A stretch of 8,604 bases of DNA from Bacteroidaceae bacterium (GTDB lineage: Bacteria; Bacteroidota; Bacteroidia; Bacteroidales; Bacteroidaceae). The notes beneath the pieces are model-generated. The model was given only the letters and a program-made list of their open reading frames with translations. It made no database searches and had not been told where the DNA came from. The DNA is taken from assembly GCA_016284115.1 (NCBI GenBank), contig JAEEOD010000403.1:1-8604 (forward strand), in the 5' to 3' direction. The position numbers and the translations under genes are program-made. Below, in pieces: positions 6,299 to 8,604 of the stretch (positions are counted from its first letter, which is position 1; each line of letters starts with the position of its first letter).

Positions 6299-7399
6299 TT
6301 AGTCTTCGTTAATTTCCAAACCTCTTACCTTGTCGTTTTCAGTGATGCCACTCTTTACGACAATCTTGATGCCGTCGCTCATGCCTATTTCTACGGGTTG
6401 GCGCTTGAATTGCTGAGGAGAACCTGAGTTGGTAAGCAGATAGACAAAGGTACTGTCGCCACTGAACTCGATGGCACTCTCAGGTACTGCCAATATATTT
6501 TCGGCACGCTCAAGCACAATCTCAGCGTTAGCGGAGTAACCTGAACGGATTGTAATTCCATTAGGAGCCTGCACAGCTGCCTTGATTTCAAACTGGTTGG
6601 CGCCATTCTCTTCGGTAGCTTTTGGAGCAACATATTCCAAGGTAGCGTCGAAGGTGAGGTCCTGCAAGGCTCCGATGGTGAGTTTCACAGGCATACCCTC
6701 ATATACCTTGCCTACTTCTGTTTCGTCAATCTTGCCTCGGAATATAAGGTCGTTCATGTTGGCAACACTGGCAATGGTGGTACCATCGTTGAAAGTGTTG
6801 CTCATAATCACAGAGTTACCTACTTTTATAGGTACATCGAGGATAAGGCCATCGATGGTGGAGCGAATCAAGGTGGAGCTGATAGAGGCACTGTTCTTGG
6901 TGATGCCTTCCTTCACAATCTGGAGGTTGTCAGTAGCAGCTTGCAATTCCTCGCGCGACTGCTTTACACTTACCTCAGCACGCTCGTATTCCTCACGACT
7001 GATGAGCTTGTCTTTATACAGTTGGTCGTTGCGGCCAAACTCGTTTTCAGCTTGCTTGGCATTCATCTCGGCAAGACGCAAACGGCTCTCTGCAGCATTG
7101 AGCTGTCCTAACTCAGGTATCACCTTTACCTTGGCTATCACCTCTCCTGACTTTACCATTTCACCTGCTTCCTTATATACCTCAGCAATGATGCCAGATA
7201 TCTGCGGCTTGATGAGGATCTCGTCGCGTGGTTCTATCTTACCTGTTGCGATGGTGGTCTTCTCCAGGGAGGTACGCTCAGGGGTGAGTATCTCATACTC
7301 TGTTACCTTGGGCAACGACTTCTGATACAGGAACACGAAGGTTCCGATAAACACAATGGCGATGAGAGCCATTATTACATACTTCAAAATCTTTTTCAT
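6299..7399 (-). CDS. Periplasmic membrane fusion protein (HlyD/MacA-like efflux adaptor)
   Basis: Adaptor of 366 residues linking an inner-membrane transporter to the outer-membrane channel. Residues 7-25 form an uncleaved membrane anchor. The first half of the lipoyl-like domain is at about 49-92 (ATGKIEPRDEILIKPQISG, then EAGEMVKSGEVIAKV). A coiled-coil hairpin spans about 97-168 (LNAAESRLRLAEMNAKQAE, returning through SVKQSREELQAATDNLQ). The second lipoyl half is at about 178-212 (IDGLILDVPIKVGNSV). A beta-barrel domain (about 215-295) and a membrane-proximal domain (about 296-366, with ILAVPESAIEF) complete the family order. It starts 15 bases after the permease stop and ends 7 bases before the channel gene, an arrangement typical of MacAB-TolC-like operons. 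A MacA-like role is inferred from the FtsX-type permease beside it, not from MacA-specific residues. Confidence 0.92.
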   Translation of the reverse strand: MKKILKYVIMALIAIVFIGTFVFLYQKSLPKVTEYEILTPERTSLEKTTIATGKIEPRDEILIKPQISGIIAEVYKEAGEMVKSGEVIAKVKVIPELGQLNAAESRLRLAEMNAKQAENEFGRNDQLYKDKLISREEYERAEVSVKQSREELQAATDNLQIVKEGITKNSASISSTLIRSTIDGLILDVPIKVGNSVIMSNTFNDGTTIASVANMNDLIFRGKIDETEVGKVYEGMPVKLTIGALQDLTFDATLEYVAPKATEENGANQFEIKAAVQAPNGITIRSGYSANAEIVLERAENILAVPESAIEFSGDSTFVYLLTNSGSPQQFKRQPVEIGMSDGIKIVVKSGITENDKVRGLEINED

Positions 7400-7414
7400 A
7401 TCTAGTTATTTTTA

Positions 7415-8604
7415 TTATTCGTCTCTAATAGCATCTATCGGCTTGATGGCCATAGCTCGGAAAGCTGGTGCCAAGCCTGCCAGAATGCTCAGTGTCAACA
7501 GGATGAAGCAGGTGCCGATGGCCAGCCAGAAAGATACTTGTAAGTCGGTTTCTCCTGTGGCTTTCTCCAGCAAGTCGAGCAAGCCTACCCCAAAGCAGAT
7601 GCCTGCCATGCCTGCCACGCAGGTGATCGTTATACTCTCCGACATGATCTGTTGCAGGATGTCGAGAGGCTTTGCACCGATGGCTCTGCGGATGCCTATC
7701 TCTGTAGTGCGCTCCTTTACAGTCACCATCATGATGTTGCTCACGCCAATGGCTCCGGCAAGAAGAGTACCCAAGCCTACCATCCATATCAGCACTTCGA
7801 TGCCTCCCATTAGGTCGTCTATCATCTTGAACAATGACTCTGCATCGATGGATTGTACTGCCTGCGTGTCTTCAGGGGATATCAGATGCCTCTCCTTTAT
7901 AATTTGCTCAATCTTTGGCTCAACGTCTTTCACATGTGCACCTGGCTTCATCGTGAAGGCAATCAGGTCAAGCCTGTTGCCTTGATTATACAAGCGTTGA
8001 AAGGTGGTGATAGGAATGACAATGCTCTCTGGGGGGTATCCGTTGATGTTGAAGTTGCCGTCGGTCATTGACAAACCAATCACCTTGTAATACACGCCAT
8101 CCACCTGCACATATTTTCCGCATGGATCCTCCCCGTCCTCGAATAGCTTGTTGTAAACTTCCTTGCCAATCACGCACACCTTACGTTCCTCACGGATATC
8201 CACATCGTTGAGAAAGCGACCGTATTTGATGTGCTGGTCTTCTATCATCTCGAACGAAGGGGTGAGGCCACGCAGACTGCCGTCGGTATATTTCTTTTCC
8301 TCATAGATGAAGGTCCTGCCCCATCTTGAGTTGTTGGCGGCAACTACCTCCAGTTCCTGAATTTGCTGTAAGGCCTCAAGGTCTTTCATATCTATATCCC
8401 ATCCGCGCCCTTTGCGAAAGCCTTTGTAGGGCACTGTGGTACGATTGGAAAAGACAAAGCCGGAATTATTGGCAACGCCTGATAGTTCCCTTGCCAGTAT
8501 CGTCTTCATACCATGACCGCCACCCAGCATGAACACCAGCATGAAGATGCCCCAGAACACACCAAAGGCGGTGAGGATACTCCTGGTCTTGTTTCTACCG
8601 ATGG
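7415..8604 (-). CDS. MacB/FtsX-type ABC transporter permease (5' end outside window)
   Basis: The frame runs off the right edge: codons beyond the internal GTG at 8560 read IGRNKTRSILTAFG, the usual first-helix region of this family, so the true start is outside the window. About 395 residues are visible. A first membrane helix (SILTAFG continuing to FMLVFMLGGG) is followed by a large periplasmic MacB-type domain. Three C-terminal helices follow, at about 255-279, 305-328 and 344-364 counted from the GTG. The cytoplasmic loop VKERTTEIGIRRAIGA (281-296) is the hallmark of FtsX/MacB permeases and contacts the ATPase. There is no ATPase domain in the visible part and little room for one before the first helix, so the ATP-binding subunit is probably a separate gene upstream. 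Together with the adaptor and channel it would work as a mechanotransmission exporter, moving substrate from the periplasm outward. Substrate unknown; peptides, macrolides and lipoproteins are known for relatives. Confidence 0.9.
   Translation of the reverse strand, partial: IGRNKTRSILTAFGVFWGIFMLVFMLGGGHGMKTILARELSGVANNSGFVFSNRTTVPYKGFRKGRGWDIDMKDLEALQQIQELEVVAANNSRWGRTFIYEEKKYTDGSLRGLTPSFEMIEDQHIKYGRFLNDVDIREERKVCVIGKEVYNKLFEDGEDPCGKYVQVDGVYYKVIGLSMTDGNFNINGYPPESIVIPITTFQRLYNQGNRLDLIAFTMKPGAHVKDVEPKIEQIIKERHLISPEDTQAVQSIDAESLFKMIDDLMGGIEVLIWMVGLGTLLAGAIGVSNIMMVTVKERTTEIGIRRAIGAKPLDILQQIMSESITITCVAGMAGICFGVGLLDLLEKATGETDLQVSFWLAIGTCFILLTLSILAGLAPAFRAMAIKPIDAIRDE

Noticed and set aside
6582..7325. 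Long plus-strand ORF opposite the membrane fusion protein
   Set aside because: It is antisense to a clearly assigned gene; its serine- and leucine-rich composition is what the opposite strand of such a gene gives.
7356..7985. Plus-strand ORF opposite the permease
   Set aside because: Antisense shadow of the conserved FtsX region, with no domain of its own.
8558..8560. GTG as the start of the permease gene
   Set aside because: It falls inside the first membrane helix, and the upstream codons encode the usual family N-terminal region.

Overview
The window looks like the chromosome of a Bacteroidales bacterium, most likely Prevotella/Segatella or a close relative. Four things point that way: a promoter of the Bacteroidetes type (TTTG, 19 bases, TATATTTG), weak A-rich leaders instead of clear Shine-Dalgarno sites, a fimbrillin-like surface lipoprotein with a charged stretch after the lipid cysteine, and a membrane-spanning AraC-type regulator. 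The genus is inference from gene style, not from a marker gene.

Layout. The left part reads rightward: the 3' end of a cellulase-like glycoside hydrolase (1-672); a one-piece membrane regulator with a periplasmic Kelch-like part, one membrane helix and a cytoplasmic AraC DNA-binding domain (808-2463), with its own promoter and a strong terminator; a 41-residue peptide gene (2603-2728); and, 28 bases on, a surface lipoprotein with a fimbrillin-like N-terminus and five 26-residue leucine-rich repeats (2757-4478). A 484-base intergenic stretch (4479-4962) follows, packed with hairpins, a six-unit tandem array with 22-base units, and diverged copies of a hairpin element in both orientations. The right part reads leftward as one tight operon: MacB/FtsX-type ABC permease (7415 to beyond 8604, 5' end missing), membrane fusion protein (6299-7399) and TolC-type outer-membrane channel (4963-6291).

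How the genes fit together. The leftward operon encodes the inner-membrane, periplasmic and outer-membrane parts of a MacAB-TolC-like exporter; the matching ATPase is not in the window and probably lies upstream, beyond base 8604. The peptide and lipoprotein genes are probably co-transcribed. The regulator could sense a periplasmic ligand and control neighbouring genes such as the hydrolase or the peptide-lipoprotein pair, but nothing in the sequence proves a target.

The least ordinary features are the Kelch-TM-AraC architecture, the small peptide of unknown function ahead of the lipoprotein, the mosaic repeat region at 4551-4846, and two terminators in which one hairpin arm is duplicated in tandem with a 21- or 22-base period.
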